Positions 15,703 through 22,061 of a DNA stretch of 64,000 bases are shown in pieces. The DNA is from a virus. The stretch lies in the IMG/VR virus record IMGVR_UViG_3300046714_000065, positions 1-64,000 of that record; one strand, given 5' to 3'. The notes under the pieces are model-generated. The model was not told the origin of the DNA, searched no databases, and saw only the letters and a list, made by a program, of their open reading frames with translations. A program made the position numbers and the translations under genes. Within the stretch, counting starts at the first letter, position 1, and each line of letters opens with the position of its first letter.

Positions 15703-15737
15703 GGTAAATCTCCTAATGGTAAAACTAACTTGAGGAG

Positions 15738-15771
15738 GATTCCTCATATAAGATGGACGCTTTTGCGCACA
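15738..15771 (-). promoter_or_regulatory. Phage RNAP promoter candidate P1
   Basis: Minus strand reads GCGCA, 7 nt, CCATCTTATATGA, GGA. It is shared with P2 and P3 in sequence and spacing and has about the length of a T7-type promoter. It lies directly before the ribosome site of the 143-residue membrane gene. Confidence 0.8.
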
Positions 15772-15786
15772 TCTTTCTTGCATAAA

Positions 15787-16017
15787 CTACCTCTTACAGT
15801 AGTAAATGTACTCACGAGTAATCCGCTCATTGGTGAGCAGACCATCGAGTTCCATCTCCTCATCCTTTGTGAGGTCAGATTTCTTTTCCAACTCGCTCTT
15901 ACGTTGGCGCATTGCCTTCGTGAAGATCTCGTTGAACAAGAATCTTGATTCACTCACTTGGAGTGCGTATGCTGCCATCAGCATGAGAATGCCGACTACG
16001 ATCAGGGTTGTAGCCAT
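15787..16017 (-). CDS. Small membrane protein, paralogue of the 79-aa gene (76 aa)
   Basis: The N-terminal helix MATTLIVVGILMLMAAYAL is followed by a charged cytoplasmic-type tail with LEKKSDLTKDEEMELDGLL. The same tail (LEKKSALTEKEAAELARIV) occurs in the 79-residue gene at 16153-16392, so the two are paralogues. The ATG at 16015-16017 has AAAGGA just upstream. It overlaps the end of the 68-residue gene by 68 nt. Cotranscribed from P2. Function unknown. Confidence 0.75.
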   Translation of the reverse strand: MATTLIVVGILMLMAAYALQVSESRFLFNEIFTKAMRQRKSELEKKSDLTKDEEMELDGLLTNERITREYIYYCKR

Positions 16018-16156
16018 GATAGTCCTTTCTAAGGCCAATCAAAGCATCTAGTTTTTTATCTAGATGCCTTATGTACAAGTCCTCTAACCAGAAGAAGACC
16101 GCGAAAGCTACAACAACAACTACTGTTGTTATAGCCCAGAAGCTCGTACCACTCAT
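15950..16156 (-). CDS. Small single-span membrane protein (68 aa)
   Basis: MSGTSFWAITTVVVVVAFAV forms one N-terminal membrane span, followed by a basic, His-rich tail (RSRHSHADGSIRT). Its ATG overlaps the TGA of the upstream gene (ATGA), a sign of coupled translation. The C-terminal coding part overlaps the next gene in another frame by 68 nt. Nested small membrane genes recall i-spanin/o-spanin pairs, but no lipobox is present. Confidence 0.65.
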   Translation of the reverse strand: MSGTSFWAITTVVVVVAFAVFFWLEDLYIRHLDKKLDALIGLRKDYHGYNPDRSRHSHADGSIRTPSE

Positions 16157-16392
16157 ACGGCGCTGAAGTGCTGGCTACGAAGCCAGTCACCACGAACAAT
16201 ACGAGCCAGTTCAGCAGCTTCCTTCTCAGTAAGCGCCGACTTCTTTTCCAACACCTGACGACGGGTCAGGGGCTTACGAAAAGCGGTAAAACGTTCGATG
16301 GCTTCGATGCTCATGGCAATCAAGAAGCAACCGATGAACGCGCTCAGGTTAATGATCGCGACCAACACAAACATAACGATAAAGGCAGACAT
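16153..16392 (-). CDS. Small membrane protein, paralogue of the 76-aa gene (79 aa)
   Basis: MSAFIVMFVLVAIINLSAFIG and CFLIAMSI form a long hydrophobic N-terminus (one or two spans). It is followed by RKPLTRRQVLEKKSALTEKE AAELARIV, the tail shared with the 76-residue gene. The ATG at 16390-16392 has TTAGGAG upstream and promoter P2 about 35 nt before it. First gene of a three-gene membrane operon. The frame upstream of this ATG only reads through the promoter. Confidence 0.8.
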   Translation of the reverse strand: MSAFIVMFVLVAIINLSAFIGCFLIAMSIEAIERFTAFRKPLTRRQVLEKKSALTEKEAAELARIVRGDWLRSQHFSAV

Positions 16393-16423
16393 GGTGCTAC
16401 TCCTAATTGGGTTAATTGTGAGG

Positions 16424-16457
16424 GATTCCTCATATAAGATGGATGAATCTGCGCAAT
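16424..16457 (-). promoter_or_regulatory. Phage RNAP promoter candidate P2
   Basis: Minus strand reads TGCGCA, 6 further variable nt, CCATCTTATATGAGGAATCC. It matches P1 over the whole 3' part including GGAATCC. It lies just upstream of the three small membrane genes. Confidence 0.8.
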
Positions 16458-16476
16458 CCACCCATCTTACTGAGCC

Positions 16477-17031
16477 TCAAGCTTGCATCAACTCTTGCCT
16501 GGTCTCAATCTGAATCAGCTTCAACTCTTCCGGAACGTCATTGAATTCCAGCTTGTAGAGTAGATCAGGGAAGGCTGCCTTGAAGACTGACAGGCCATCT
16601 TTCATCTTAATGGCACTAATGATGTCAACCCGATGGATATGCTGGCTATAAGTTCGATCCTTATAACGCAGATACAGACCTATTGACGGGTTGATAGAGC
16701 TTACCATCATGTCATTAGCGTATGCCTGACATTTCTGATAACGAGTCTTGAAGTCTTCAATATCAAACTTCCCTTGCTCTAGAAGTTCTAAGCTATGTTT
16801 AACTGCCCATCGAGCATCAGTGTCAAACGTGGTTCGACTCAGCTTAAACTCAAGACCCTTGATATCGAGCTCTTCAAACAGCTCACCAATCAATGCTCCA
16901 AGCCTTGCAGCATAGAACCTGAAGGCCAAGACCTTCATGAAGTTCTGCCATGCAGTAAGCTTCACGGGTTCACCTTGGATCTGCCACACTTTCGTGTCAT
17001 TGTACAGTTCAGGTATATCGGCTAGTTTCAT
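16477..17031 (-). CDS. Hypothetical protein (184 aa)
   Basis: A largely helical protein (KLTAWQNFMKVLAFRFYAARLG, LIGELFEELDIKGLEF, ARWAVKHSLELLEQGKFDIE). No family recognised. Overlaps the upstream gene by 4 nt. It is the last gene before promoter P2 in the direction of transcription. Confidence 0.75.
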   Translation of the reverse strand: MKLADIPELYNDTKVWQIQGEPVKLTAWQNFMKVLAFRFYAARLGALIGELFEELDIKGLEFKLSRTTFDTDARWAVKHSLELLEQGKFDIEDFKTRYQKCQAYANDMMVSSINPSIGLYLRYKDRTYSQHIHRVDIISAIKMKDGLSVFKAAFPDLLYKLEFNDVPEELKLIQIETRQELMQA

Positions 17032-17237
17032 TTTGCACTCCAGATAATTTCAGGATTGATTACGTAATCAGACGCTTGATAACGCTTAGCCATCACGTCT
17101 CGTCTATAGGCTAATGCGTAGGCTTCAACACCCCACATATTTTGGTACTTGATGATCTGCATGACCCTTTCATCGTCAGAGTAGTAGCCATCATTGGCCA
17201 TGATTTCTTCCGCTAGTTCTTTGCTAACTGTTGACAT
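17028..17237 (-). CDS. Conserved phage protein (69 aa)
   Basis: MSTVSKELAEEIMANDGYYS and ERVMQIIKYQNMWGVEAYAL, ending YVINPEIIWSAK, follow a pattern I recognise from small proteins of many phages (NGYY-x-DD, Y-x-N-x-x-G, NP-x-x-x-W). Function unknown. The ATG at 17235-17237 has GAGGATCAC before it. A partly promoter-like ATCTTATA...GAGGATC sequence lies at 17227-17255 but lacks the GCGCA element. Confidence 0.75.
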   Translation of the reverse strand: MSTVSKELAEEIMANDGYYSDDERVMQIIKYQNMWGVEAYALAYRRDVMAKRYQASDYVINPEIIWSAK

Positions 17238-17316
17238 GTGATCCTCGGCTATAAGATATTGGTAAGAAATTGAAAGAAAGTATACTACAGATTCTTCAAT
17301 CGCCATGTTTCCCCTG

Positions 17317-17625
17317 TTATTTTAGTATACGTTCGACCAGCACTTCTGCTATGTTTTCTCTGCGTTCTTCCAGTATTCTTATGATGCTTACTGTACGCAT
17401 GACTAGCGAGTGTGGCAAGTCCATCGTCTTGAGAATTAGCGCTAGGGTATTCATAGTATCACCCAGCCTTCTTATTTCTTTTGCAATAGCTCTAGCGTGA
17501 TCCAGGTTACCTGCATCCATCACACTAGTATCTACTGCATCTTGCATGAGGCTACTTAAAGCACCATTCTTTTCGTTTACCAGTCTACCAACCAGATCAT
17601 TAAAGATCTTCTCTGATTCGGACAT
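17317..17625 (-). CDS. Hypothetical helical protein (102 aa)
   Basis: A mostly helical protein (SEKIFNDLVGRLVNEKNGAL, HARAIAKEIRRLGDTMNTL, IIRILEERRENIAEVLVERI). No recognised family. It lies in a run of small accessory genes between the membrane operon and the tRNAs. Confidence 0.7.
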   Translation of the reverse strand: MSESEKIFNDLVGRLVNEKNGALSSLMQDAVDTSVMDAGNLDHARAIAKEIRRLGDTMNTLALILKTMDLPHSLVMRTVSIIRILEERRENIAEVLVERILK

Positions 17626-17633
17626 AATGTTTC

Positions 17634-17858
17634 CTATACATTAAGGATGTTTACTACAAAGTCCCAGTCATCAAACATATTGACCCACCTGGACTTATCC
17701 GATTGATTGTTGTCTGGTCTGACAAGTAACCATGGACCTACTCTGTCAGAGAATGATACATAGTCCCTTTTATCAGTAACAATCCAATGATTCGGACTGC
17801 CAGCTTCTCTTAACTTGTTTCTCCCCTTAACTGTCTTACCTTCTAATTTCACAAACAT
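17634..17858 (-). CDS. Conserved phage protein (74 aa)
   Basis: Reads MFVKLEGKTVKGRNKLREAG, then NHWIVTDKRDYVSFSDRVGPW and SRWVNMFDDWDFVV. The order GK-x-R, W-x-V, GPW, SRWV, D-x-DF is seen in small proteins of T4-like and other phages. Function unknown. Confidence 0.75.
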   Translation of the reverse strand: MFVKLEGKTVKGRNKLREAGSPNHWIVTDKRDYVSFSDRVGPWLLVRPDNNQSDKSRWVNMFDDWDFVVNILNV

Positions 17859-17930
17859 ACTTCCTCCTATTAAAGCTAAATCACAATCATGAGGGCACTT
17901 ATGATGCCCTGCATGGCTGTAATCTAAAGA

Positions 17931-18233
17931 CTACTCTTGACCAACGACCTTCCAGCCGCGTTCTGAAATGATTTGAACCTTTGTGCGGTTCTCATTCATC
18001 TTCAGCCTTGCCACACTCTCACCAGTTATTGTACAACTGATGGAGGCACTGGTGTAACCGTCATACATCAAGTGTTGCATCGCGGCCATCGTAGCAGACT
18101 CTAATGTCTTACAGTAACCTGGACGCTGACCACTAGCGTACTCAGTCTTGAAGAACCGGTATCCACTGCTTGCGTAAGGTATCTGAGCCTTACTGGTTGG
18201 GACTATCGATAATTTGAATGCTGCTCTTGCCAT
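17931..18233 (-). CDS. Hypothetical protein (100 aa)
   Basis: Starts MARAAFKLSIVPTSKAQIPY and ends RTKVQIISERGWKVVGQE. A central helix (TLESATMAAMQHLMYDGYTS) is flanked by strands. No family recognised. A 72-nt gap without a gene lies downstream. Confidence 0.65.
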   Translation of the reverse strand: MARAAFKLSIVPTSKAQIPYASSGYRFFKTEYASGQRPGYCKTLESATMAAMQHLMYDGYTSASISCTITGESVARLKMNENRTKVQIISERGWKVVGQE

Positions 18234-18276
18234 GTAATTCTCCTACGGGTTGTAAATGGGACTAAACTACCTACGA

Positions 18277-18606
18277 TCAAGCGATTTCAATCGCTCTATC
18301 CAACACTTGCATTACAGTACGATGTAACCTGTTGGGTGCATCATTGAATTCGGTGGTTATGCAGATGAGCCCAGTAACATCCTTAATGGCTTCTAAAAGT
18401 AGGTACCTGGCTTCACGATACCTTGCATCATCATAATCCTCACCAGCTACAACAGAAATGGCCCCTGTCATACACCAAGAGCAAGCATCTGCGTCTGATG
18501 CCAATACTGCTACACCATGCTTGTTTCTAGCTGCAGCATTCTTGCACCAGTGATCTGGATCCTCTAGCTTGGCCTTAACCGCTACTAACAACTCCTTGAC
18601 ATTCAT
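18277..18606 (-). CDS. DUF6197-like protein (109 aa)
   Basis: The pattern LEDPDHWCKNAAARN, then DADACSWCMTGAISVVAG, and near the end EFNDAPNRLHRTVMQVLDRA matches a small family of unknown function found in phages and bacteria (W-C-x-x-GA and NDAPxRxHxxVxxxLDRAI). No activity is known to me. It overlaps the upstream gene by one base. Confidence 0.75.
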   Translation of the reverse strand: MNVKELLVAVKAKLEDPDHWCKNAAARNKHGVAVLASDADACSWCMTGAISVVAGEDYDDARYREARYLLLEAIKDVTGLICITTEFNDAPNRLHRTVMQVLDRAIEIA

Positions 18607-18815
18607 CAGTATGGCTCCTCTTTAGTAGGTTTGTGATCCTGCACAACACACAGCATGAGGCATTCTTTCTCAGTGAGTTCACGCTCACTAAGAACCCACA
18701 TGATCTTCTCTTTGTGAGGTACCTCATGCAGTTTGTTGATACTAATCAAGGCTTGTTTCATTGTATCAAACTTCTTGTCTAAGAAGTTCTGTCCAACAAT
18801 ATAACCATAAATCAC
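18606..18815 (-). CDS. Hypothetical protein (69 aa)
   Basis: Starts MIYGYIVGQNFLDKKFDTMK and ends DHKPTKEEPY. Contains SERELTEKECLMLCVVQD. No family recognised. It lies just downstream of the CAU tRNA and upstream of the DUF6197-like gene. Confidence 0.65.
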   Translation of the reverse strand: MIYGYIVGQNFLDKKFDTMKQALISINKLHEVPHKEKIMWVLSERELTEKECLMLCVVQDHKPTKEEPY

Positions 18816-18834
18816 TCAGTACTCCTTATGTAAA

Positions 18835-18911
18835 TGGTAGGCCGTGTTGGACTCGAACCAACGACCAAAGGATTATGAGTCCTCTGCTCTAACCAACTGA
18901 GCTAACGGCCC
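18835..18911 (-). tRNA. tRNA with CAU anticodon, probably Ile2
   Basis: Complete cloverleaf with encoded CCA. The acceptor GGGCCGT pairs with ACGGCCT, followed by A and CCA. The D arm is TAGCTCAGTTGGTTAGAGCA, the anticodon arm is AGGAC-TCATAAT-CCT with CAT, and the T arm has GGTTCGAGTCC. The TTGGTCGTTGG variable/T-arm context and GGGCC acceptor are typical of bacterial Ile2 (AUA, needing lysidine) rather than Met tRNAs; this is by recall. No tilS gene is visible, so host TilS would be needed. Confidence 0.92.
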
Positions 18912-18917
18912 TGACAA

Positions 18918-19103
18918 TCAGTGTTTAGCCTGCATCTCTTGGTGAGCTGCAGCTATGTCTCTGCGCATCTCCAACACTGTTTTGTGAACAGCATCTTCAA
19001 TACGTCTTGCAAGAAGTTCAGCCTCGATATCATTTGCCAATTTGAATGGCAACTCGATGTCAAGACGAGCTCGCTTGTTCTTGAATCTTGCTCTGACTCT
19101 CAT
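18918..19103 (-). CDS. Small basic helical protein (61 aa)
   Basis: MRVRARFKNKRARLDIELPF is followed by one long helix (LANDIEAELLARRIEDAVHK, EMRRDIAAAHQEMQAKH). The ATG overlaps the upstream stop (ATGA). Function unknown. Confidence 0.65.
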   Translation of the reverse strand: MRVRARFKNKRARLDIELPFKLANDIEAELLARRIEDAVHKTVLEMRRDIAAAHQEMQAKH

Positions 19104-19441
19104 GTGTCTTCTTCCTCGTAAGATGGGTATCTGTTGTTGAAAGCATGAGCCGATGGAATGGCCTTGTACTTGTCAACACCTTCAGAGATCTCTTTCTTGA
19201 ACTGTTGTGCACTCCTAAAAGTTGTAAACGTCTGGCAGCGACCACCATGGCCTCTGACATCTTGAACGTAGTCCTTACCGACTTTCAACCAAGTAAAGAG
19301 ACTACCTCTACCCTTCGGACCTTGAAGCGTCATGTGGGTAATCTGTACATATACCTTGTCAAGTATATCTACAAACACCATACAACGCCACACTGAGTTT
19401 CCAGCTCGAAGCCTATCAGCTCCTTTGCAAGTTAAATGCAC
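19100..19441 (-). CDS. Hypothetical protein (113 aa)
   Basis: Starts at GTG 19439-19441 with TTAGGAG 7 nt upstream. Residues VHLTCKGADRLRAGNSVWRC are followed by beta-like VFVDILDKVYVQITHMTL, then an RGHGGRCQTFTTF segment and an acidic end. A frame 51 nt longer exists but overlaps the upstream gene and lacks a ribosome site. No family recognised. Confidence 0.65.
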   Translation of the reverse strand: MHLTCKGADRLRAGNSVWRCMVFVDILDKVYVQITHMTLQGPKGRGSLFTWLKVGKDYVQDVRGHGGRCQTFTTFRSAQQFKKEISEGVDKYKAIPSAHAFNNRYPSYEEEDT

Positions 19442-19449
19442 TTCTACTC

Positions 19450-19659
19450 CTAAGCTAATGGTGAGTTGATAACCAGATTGCAACCAGGGCAAATAGACAT
19501 CATGGTAGCCTTGCCCTCAATATGATCTGCCTTATGATCATAACTAACTCGTATATGAGGATTGTCTGAGACAGCAGCGAACTGGTCTTCAGTAATCTCT
19601 CTATCGAAGTATACAACTTCACATACTCGACATGTCTTCAGGTAACGGTAGCGATACAT
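19450..19659 (-). CDS. Zinc-ribbon protein (69 aa)
   Basis: Two cysteine pairs, TCRVCEVVYF near the start and SICPGCNLVI near the end, flank an acidic middle. This is a classical four-Cys zinc ribbon. It is located between the two tRNA genes. Probable nucleic-acid or protein binding; no specific function. Confidence 0.7.
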   Translation of the reverse strand: MYRYRYLKTCRVCEVVYFDREITEDQFAAVSDNPHIRVSYDHKADHIEGKATMMSICPGCNLVINSPLA

Positions 19660-19679
19660 ATCTTTACCCTAATCTAAAG

Positions 19680-19763
19680 TGGTGCCCGCGATCGGACTCG
19701 AACCGATATGACTTACGTCGAAGGATTTTAAGTCCTTTGTGTATACCATTTCACCACGCGGGC
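19680..19763 (-). tRNA. tRNA-Leu (UAA)
   Basis: Complete class II tRNA with encoded CCA. The acceptor GCCCGCG pairs with CGCGGGC, followed by A and CCA. The anticodon loop is CTTAAAA (TAA). A long variable arm (CGACGTAAGTCA region) lies between the anticodon and T arms, and the T loop is GGTTCGAGTCC. UUA is a common codon in this AT-rich genome, so the phage probably supplements host supply. Confidence 0.95.
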
Positions 19764-19772
19764 AATATTCGC

Positions 19773-20072
19773 TTACTTGCTACTAACTCTGACTTTCTTA
19801 GGCTTATTACCTCCAGTAACAGTTAATGTTCCAGATATGGTAGGCTTAGCATTTTCTTCGACCTCTTCAGGCCTAGGAACATTTTGATCAAAGAACATAA
19901 CTCTGCTAGGCCGCTTATGAAACTTGTTATGATTCGTATGCATGAATGCAATCTTACCTGCCTCTGCTATGGCATAAGCTTCAGCCATACCATGACGAAC
20001 ATTTCGCTTGTTATGACGAATCTCTTCACCAATTTCAAGCAGTCTTAGATTTGCTTTTTCTGCGTATTTCAT
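19773..20072 (-). CDS. Hypothetical protein (99 aa)
   Basis: MKYAEKANLRLLEIGEEIRH and HNKRNVRHGMAEAYAIAEAG form helices; the end is basic (GGNKPKKVRVSSK). It overlaps the zinc-cluster gene upstream by 38 nt. No family recognised. Confidence 0.65.
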   Translation of the reverse strand: MKYAEKANLRLLEIGEEIRHNKRNVRHGMAEAYAIAEAGKIAFMHTNHNKFHKRPSRVMFFDQNVPRPEEVEENAKPTISGTLTVTGGNKPKKVRVSSK

Positions 20073-21099
20073 TTAGTTTCTCCTTAGACTGTAGTCTATA
20101 CTCTTTGCCTTTGGCTATCCTACAAGTGTAGCAGTAGCTTGCAAGATGATTAGGATTACATTTTAGTTGAAAGTTAGCTCTCGGACTTAGCTCCTTACAC
20201 TCGTTACACATCTTAAGACCTAGGTAGCCAGGTTGCTCTTTGGTGCTAGCCCTTGACATAGGATCTAGCAGGCCAATGCCTCTCTTTAGCAGCAGTACTT
20301 GACGCCTCATTTCTATATACTCTGGAGGTATGATAACATCCTTACCATAAGTATGCTTTATGACGCTCTTCATATAGCCATCAGAGACTGTCTCTCGTGC
20401 TTTTGTAGAGCTTCTCTTATAAATAGCTGCAATACTGCTACGACCTTCTGGCGTACTTAATCTCTCAGCCCTTGTTAAACTCTTCTTGGCTTTTAGAATT
20501 GCATATTTCTCTGGATCAGCCTTTAGTAGCCGTTGTTTCTCCCGTATAACCTCCCGGTTCTTCTCGCGGTAGGCTTGATGATATCCTGCCTTACACTCAG
20601 GACATTGCCTTTGCATAGTTGGGAACACATAGGGACCTTCTAATGCGCTCTCTGACCAAAATTGCTTATCGCATTTAAAGCAGATGATTTTACCTGTTTT
20701 AGTAATCCTGTTAGGCTTAGATTCAGGCTCAGTTACTAGCTTACCTTTCCTTTTTAGTCTGTTTACCCTAACCTGATTATTGTGACAAACCTTACAGTAA
20801 GGCATCAGGTAGCTAAGACCTAGCTTATTAGGCCTATTGTAGAATTCGCTCCTATCCTTAGTTATAAGACAAGACTTGCAGGTCTTGGTATCTACCATAT
20901 CCGATAGGCTAAGGCGATACTTTTGTTTTTCTTCAAGAGGTACCCATCGCCTCTTTGAGTCGCATTCCTTACAGTAAGTCCTTATTGCTTCTGGACCAGC
21001 TGCAGGTCTAGGACTAAATAGGGTTCTTGCCTTTACCTCTAAGCAACAGGGGCATTGCTTATATAAAGACTTCTCAACTTTGCTAAGCTTTACAGCCAT
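20035..21099 (-). CDS. Multi-zinc-module protein, HNH/endonuclease VII-like
   Basis: A 354-residue protein with four treble-clef-like Cys modules: C16/C19 with C43/C46 (QCPCCLEVKARTLF ... YCKEC), about 73-105 (TCKSCLITKDRSEF ... YCKVC), about 138-168 (ICFKCDKQFW ... QCPEC) and about 296-330 (MCNECKELSPRANF ... YCYTC). A long basic helical stretch (EKNREVIREKQRLLKADPEK) joins modules 3 and 4. Such C-x2-C/F-x-x-C-x2-C arrays occur in phage HNH or recombination endonuclease VII-type proteins; a clear HNH catalytic set is not visible. It is directly downstream of the Tas-like gene behind a UUCG hairpin, so it might be a nuclease partner or an unrelated mobile endonuclease. Confidence 0.6.
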   Translation of the reverse strand: MAVKLSKVEKSLYKQCPCCLEVKARTLFSPRPAAGPEAIRTYCKECDSKRRWVPLEEKQKYRLSLSDMVDTKTCKSCLITKDRSEFYNRPNKLGLSYLMPYCKVCHNNQVRVNRLKRKGKLVTEPESKPNRITKTGKIICFKCDKQFWSESALEGPYVFPTMQRQCPECKAGYHQAYREKNREVIREKQRLLKADPEKYAILKAKKSLTRAERLSTPEGRSSIAAIYKRSSTKARETVSDGYMKSVIKHTYGKDVIIPPEYIEMRRQVLLLKRGIGLLDPMSRASTKEQPGYLGLKMCNECKELSPRANFQLKCNPNHLASYCYTCRIAKGKEYRLQSKEKLNEIRRKSKSKTA

Positions 21100-21122
21100 A
21101 CATAACCTCCGTGCTTAAGTTA

Positions 21123-21144
21123 ACAAAGGGCCGAAGCCCCTTGT
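21123..21144 (-). terminator. UUCG-capped hairpin after the Tas-like gene
   Basis: Minus-strand RNA ACAAGGGGC-UUCG-GCCCUUUGU forms a 9-bp stem with a stable UUCG tetraloop, beginning at the base after the gene's stop codon. No U-tract follows, so it may protect or process the transcript end rather than terminate strongly. Confidence 0.6.
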
Positions 21145-22014
21145 TTAAGTGCCAGTGTGGTGAGTCATACCCAACTTGCCAATCGAGTACTCATCGTGAA
21201 CTTCAAGACCTTCAATGCGTCTCCAGTTCAGGTAGAGATCAACCAGGAACCGCTTTATCATATAGCGGATAGCCATACGGTGACGGTGGAGCTTGGTCTT
21301 CTCCTTGTGAGCTGGATGATTCTCCAGTCTGTTTTTGTAGTTGTAGTACGAGTCCTTGTAAGGCGACTCCTTCACCTTGAGGAAGCATGTCCCCAAGACG
21401 TACAACTTGGTCTTCAAGAATGGGTTGAATGTGATGCCAACCGTCTCCTTGATCTCACCCTCCTTGTTGGTGTAGGACTTGGGAACTCGATGTTCCTTGA
21501 TCCGACTACGGCCCTTGTTGTCTTCAGTAACAACGTCGTATCCAGCAAGCTTCCACAAGCTAGATGGGTAGTTGGCCTTAGTGATGTCGATCTCACTCAG
21601 GATAACTGCCGACATGGCTGGACCACAGCCCTTGACTTTCAGCAGGAACTCCGTGTAGATCGGGTATTCCATGAGGATCTGCTCTACACGTTTGAAGTGA
21701 GTAGCTTCTTGATCTTCCAAGCTAACGTACTGAGCCAACAAGCAAAGCTCAGTGTAGGAGGAGATCACCTCATCTCCCTTGAAGGTAGCCTGCTTGGGGA
21801 AGACCTTCACCCCATCAGTCAACTTCTTGTAGCGCCGACGAAGATCAACAAGGACTTCTTGCTCTTCTTCCTCCAGTTCTTCTTCTGGATGGCTAGGCGC
21901 TTGACCCAACTTGGTCTTGAAGTTCGCGACAATACGGTTTCCCGTTTGAATGCGAAGCTTTTGAAGATCATACGCACCACGAACCATAATGCGTACGTTG
22001 CTACTTGGTTCCAT
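21145..22014 (-). CDS. tasA-like: TasA-like protein (IS110/Nop-type RNA-binding domain, no nuclease)
   Basis: A 289-residue protein. The N-terminal about 110 residues are charged and helical with an acidic patch (SHPEEELEEEEQEV). Residues 123-160 (FLLKVKGCGPAMSAVIL, then SSLWKLAGYD) carry the helix-hairpin-helix-like signature shared by the IS110 transposase C-terminal domain and Nop proteins. A second conserved part follows at 192-222 (VGITFNPFLKTKLYVLG), and a basic C-terminal segment at 243-270 (HRHRMAIRYMIKRFLVDLYL). The DEDD catalytic domain of IS110 and any HNH or RuvC motif are absent, so transposition or cutting alone is unlikely. It lies 47 nt downstream of the 36-nt-unit array, which it probably uses as guide RNAs. 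CCCAGGAG precedes the ATG. GC-rich codons like the capsid gene suggest strong expression. Confidence 0.8.
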   Translation of the reverse strand: MEPSSNVRIMVRGAYDLQKLRIQTGNRIVANFKTKLGQAPSHPEEELEEEEQEVLVDLRRRYKKLTDGVKVFPKQATFKGDEVISSYTELCLLAQYVSLEDQEATHFKRVEQILMEYPIYTEFLLKVKGCGPAMSAVILSEIDITKANYPSSLWKLAGYDVVTEDNKGRSRIKEHRVPKSYTNKEGEIKETVGITFNPFLKTKLYVLGTCFLKVKESPYKDSYYNYKNRLENHPAHKEKTKLHRHRMAIRYMIKRFLVDLYLNWRRIEGLEVHDEYSIGKLGMTHHTGT

Positions 22015-22061
22015 ACTACTTTACTCCTGGGTTGTAATGTTGCTACTGCACTTACTTAAGT

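Noticed and set aside
15159-15948. Plus-strand frames of 118 and 238 codons
   Set aside because: Antisense to two membrane genes with good ribosome sites and promoters; low-complexity product.
17227-17255. Promoter-like ATCTTATA...GAGGATC
   Set aside because: Only part of the core matches and GCGCA is missing. It may be a decayed copy but cannot be supported.
21145-22014. Active IS110 transposase and insertion element
   Set aside because: The catalytic DEDD domain is missing and no element ends or target duplications are seen. Only the RNA-binding-type C-terminal domain is matched.
21157-22059. 300-codon frame on the plus strand
   Set aside because: Antisense to the Tas-like gene, explained by its GC-rich codon bias.
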